36,298 nucleotides of DNA from Chromatiales bacterium (lineage in GTDB: Bacteria; Pseudomonadota; Gammaproteobacteria; Chromatiales; Chromatiaceae): contig JANQLO010000042.1 of NCBI GenBank assembly GCA_028280505.1, positions 1-36,298 of the forward strand, given 5' to 3'. Made by a program: the position numbers and the translations under genes. Below the pieces are notes generated by a model. That model worked only from the letters and a program-made list of their open reading frames with translations, did no database searches and was not told the DNA's origin. Numbering within the stretch: position 1 is the first letter of the stretch; every line of letters begins with the position of its first letter. Positions 35,198 to 36,298 of the stretch are shown here, in pieces.

Positions 35198-35758
35198 TTA
35201 AACGGCGCCCCAGCTTTCGCGTTTGACGTCGGTCGTGGCGCCCAATGCGTCGGCGAACGACTGCTCCGCATACTTGGGTTTGTAGCTTTTCAACTCGTCG
35301 CTCAAGGTCACGATTTTGTCGGCGGCCGACTGGCCCTTGAAGTCGCTCTTTTCCAGGCCGAGTTCGTCGATCATCTCGTTCCAGGGCACGCCCTGCACCA
35401 ACGGAATCAAGACGAAGTCGGCACCGCCCAGCTCGACCTTCATTGCATCACCGATGTCGACCACATAGATCATGGCCTGCATGTCCGACGCGAAGTCATC
35501 CCGGTATTTGTCGACGAAGGTCTGCAACAGTTCCAGGCGATCGATCGCGCCGACCACCAGCTGCAGCTTTTCGCCGGCCAGCAGCGTGGCGCCGCGCATG
35601 ACCTCGACCGGGGGTTTGGTATGGCCCTTGTCGTCGGCGATCTCGCCTTGGATCAGCACCAACTCGCCACGGTATCCGGCGATACCTGCCGTGCCGGTTG
35701 CCTCGAGGAAGTTGGTGTTGAACAGAAGGCCGTTGTCTTTGTAGGAATCCAGCAACAT
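35198..35758 (-). CDS. Unknown protein, first gene of predicted NifA-controlled operon
   Basis: From the ATG at 35758 this is a 186-residue soluble protein; upstream in-frame codons to 35818 would run into the promoter and are rejected. Features seen are LLFNTNFLEATGTAGIAGYRGELVLIQGE at the N-terminus, a central AMIYVVDIGDAMKVELGGADFVLIPL and a polar helical C-terminus. There is no cysteine, signal peptide, membrane helix or known motif. It is followed 18 bases later by the CCG Fe-S oxidoreductase gene. A sigma-54 element at 35803-35817 and a NifA box at 35889-35904 lie upstream, so it is probably made under nitrogen-fixing conditions. I do not recognise a family. Confidence 0.75.
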   Translation of the reverse strand: MLLDSYKDNGLLFNTNFLEATGTAGIAGYRGELVLIQGEIADDKGHTKPPVEVMRGATLLAGEKLQLVVGAIDRLELLQTFVDKYRDDFASDMQAMIYVVDIGDAMKVELGGADFVLIPLVQGVPWNEMIDELGLEKSDFKGQSAADKIVTLSDELKSYKPKYAEQSFADALGATTDVKRESWGAV

Positions 35759-35802
35759 TGATTTGTCCCGTTGAGTTGGTTGAAGCCTGATAGCTGGCTT
35801 TC

Positions 35803-35817
35803 GCAAGATGCATACCA
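35803..35817 (-). promoter_or_regulatory. Sigma-54 promoter of unknown/Fe-S oxidoreductase operon
   Basis: The minus strand reads TGGTAT-GCATC-TTGC, with invariant GG and GC ten bases apart and two mismatches to TGGCAC-N5-TTGC. The predicted start near 35792 leaves a leader of about 35 bases before the ATG at 35758. Confidence 0.75.
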
Positions 35818-35888
35818 ATTAAGGGGCGGTTTCCAGGCCTTGCCGGAACAAAGACTTAGACTGTTCTTTTGATGTTGCCGTCGATCGA

Positions 35889-35904
35889 TGTTGCAAACAC
35901 GACA
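35889..35904. promoter_or_regulatory. NifA upstream activator sequence (operon at 35758)
   Basis: TGTTGCAAACACGACA fits TGT-N10-ACA. Its centre is about 105 bp upstream of the predicted sigma-54 start of the leftward operon, close to the spacing seen at nifL and nifB. Confidence 0.7.
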
Positions 35905-36238
35905 TCAATGAGGAGTTCGGCATGTTCGTAGTCGGACAAGGGACCGTTCTTTTTGCTCAATTCGTTGAAGTCAACGTTGGGTGTGAGGATTGGGTCGAGG
36001 CTTTTTCTGCCTCGTACTCGATCGCATTTGCCCCGTTGATGGCGCATGCCGATTTCCGATACGTGAGGTATCGGATCGGAGACGTATCATTACTTACTGT
36101 TTGATTTGATCTGGCGCAAAGTCGGTATCGTATTGTTGTGAGAGTTTTTCCACGGCTTTCGGATCGGGTGCTCGTCGTTGATCGACGACACGCGTACCTG
36201 ATCAACAACCGACAACGTTAGGGAGGACGCATCGCGTC
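35905..36238. other. Intergenic stretch without a convincing gene
   Basis: Short frames exist on both strands (a 63-codon minus frame ending at 35856 and a 60-codon plus frame from 35922), but they overlap each other or the NifA box and have no motif or ribosome-binding site. No GG-N10-GC element was seen on the plus strand between the NifA box and 36238. Confidence 0.45.
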
Positions 36239-36298
36239 ATGGCAAGACAAGCATCGAACGCGCTTCCCATAAGAAGCCGCCCTGCACATGTAACGCTA
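36239..36298 (+). CDS. Possible start of a gene cut by the window edge
   Basis: An ATG at 36239 follows GGGAGGA (36221-36227) at about 11 bases and stays open for 20 codons to the window end (MARQASNALPIRSRPAHVTL). Too little is present to name a family. Confidence 0.3.
   Translation, partial: MARQASNALPIRSRPAHVTL

Noticed and set aside
35856-36047. 63-codon minus frame at the right end
   Set aside because: It contains the NifA box of the leftward operon, is opposed by another short frame, and has no motif.
1-36298. CRISPR array, tRNA, rRNA, transposase or integrase genes
   Set aside because: None was seen. No regularly spaced repeats, cloverleaf-like runs or transposase/integrase motifs were recognised in either strand by reading, so mobility of the accessory block rests only on the modC repeat.

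Overview
The window comes from a diazotrophic gammaproteobacterium. Three things point there: a NifL-NifA pair whose NifA has no oxygen-sensing cysteine linker, an rnfABCDGEH operon divergent from nifLA, and a run of nif accessory genes (nifB, fdxN-type ferredoxin, nifO-like, FeSII-like, nifQ, draG). A sulfur-oxidising or phototrophic Chromatiales-type lineage fits the gene mix, but that is inference. nifHDK, nifEN, draT and modA are not in the window.

Layout. (a) 1-1.9 kb is debris: an inverted repeat, a small dirigent/allene-oxide-cyclase-like lipoprotein, a 3' fragment of modC, and a 5'-truncated, stop-interrupted hypE joined to it. (b) 1.9-15.6 kb is an accessory envelope block. A leftward pair encodes a CsgG-like lipoprotein with a peptidoglycan-binding domain and a coiled-coil protein. 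A rightward series encodes a FlgT-N-like secreted protein, a second secreted protein, two unknown soluble proteins, a membrane-anchored Lon-like protease domain, a small membrane protein, a 1435-residue secreted protein with a peptidoglycan-binding domain, and an AT-rich lipoprotein. (c) 15.8-23.0 kb is one leftward unit, rnfABCDGEH followed by modBC. It joins the electron supply for nitrogenase to molybdate import. (d) 23.2-32.8 kb is the rightward nif block nifL-nifA, nifB, ferredoxin, nifO-like, flavodiiron protein, two [2Fe-2S] ferredoxins, nifQ and draG. (e) 33.0-36.3 kb holds a small conserved-looking protein, a DM13-domain protein and a leftward two-gene operon: an unknown 186-aa protein plus a CCG-type Fe-S oxidoreductase.

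Regulation can be read directly. TGT-N10-ACA NifA boxes lie about 85-105 bp upstream of the predicted starts from sigma-54 -24/-12 elements before nifL, before nifB and, unexpectedly, before the unknown/Fe-S oxidoreductase operon at 35.8 kb. That last pair is therefore a candidate new member of the NifA regulon.

The modC 3' end occurs twice in direct orientation (773-1190 and 15817-16230). The copies are nearly identical as protein but about 11% different as DNA, and they bracket the accessory block. This suggests island insertion or replacement at modC. All family calls come from reading translated sequence by eye; no database search was run.
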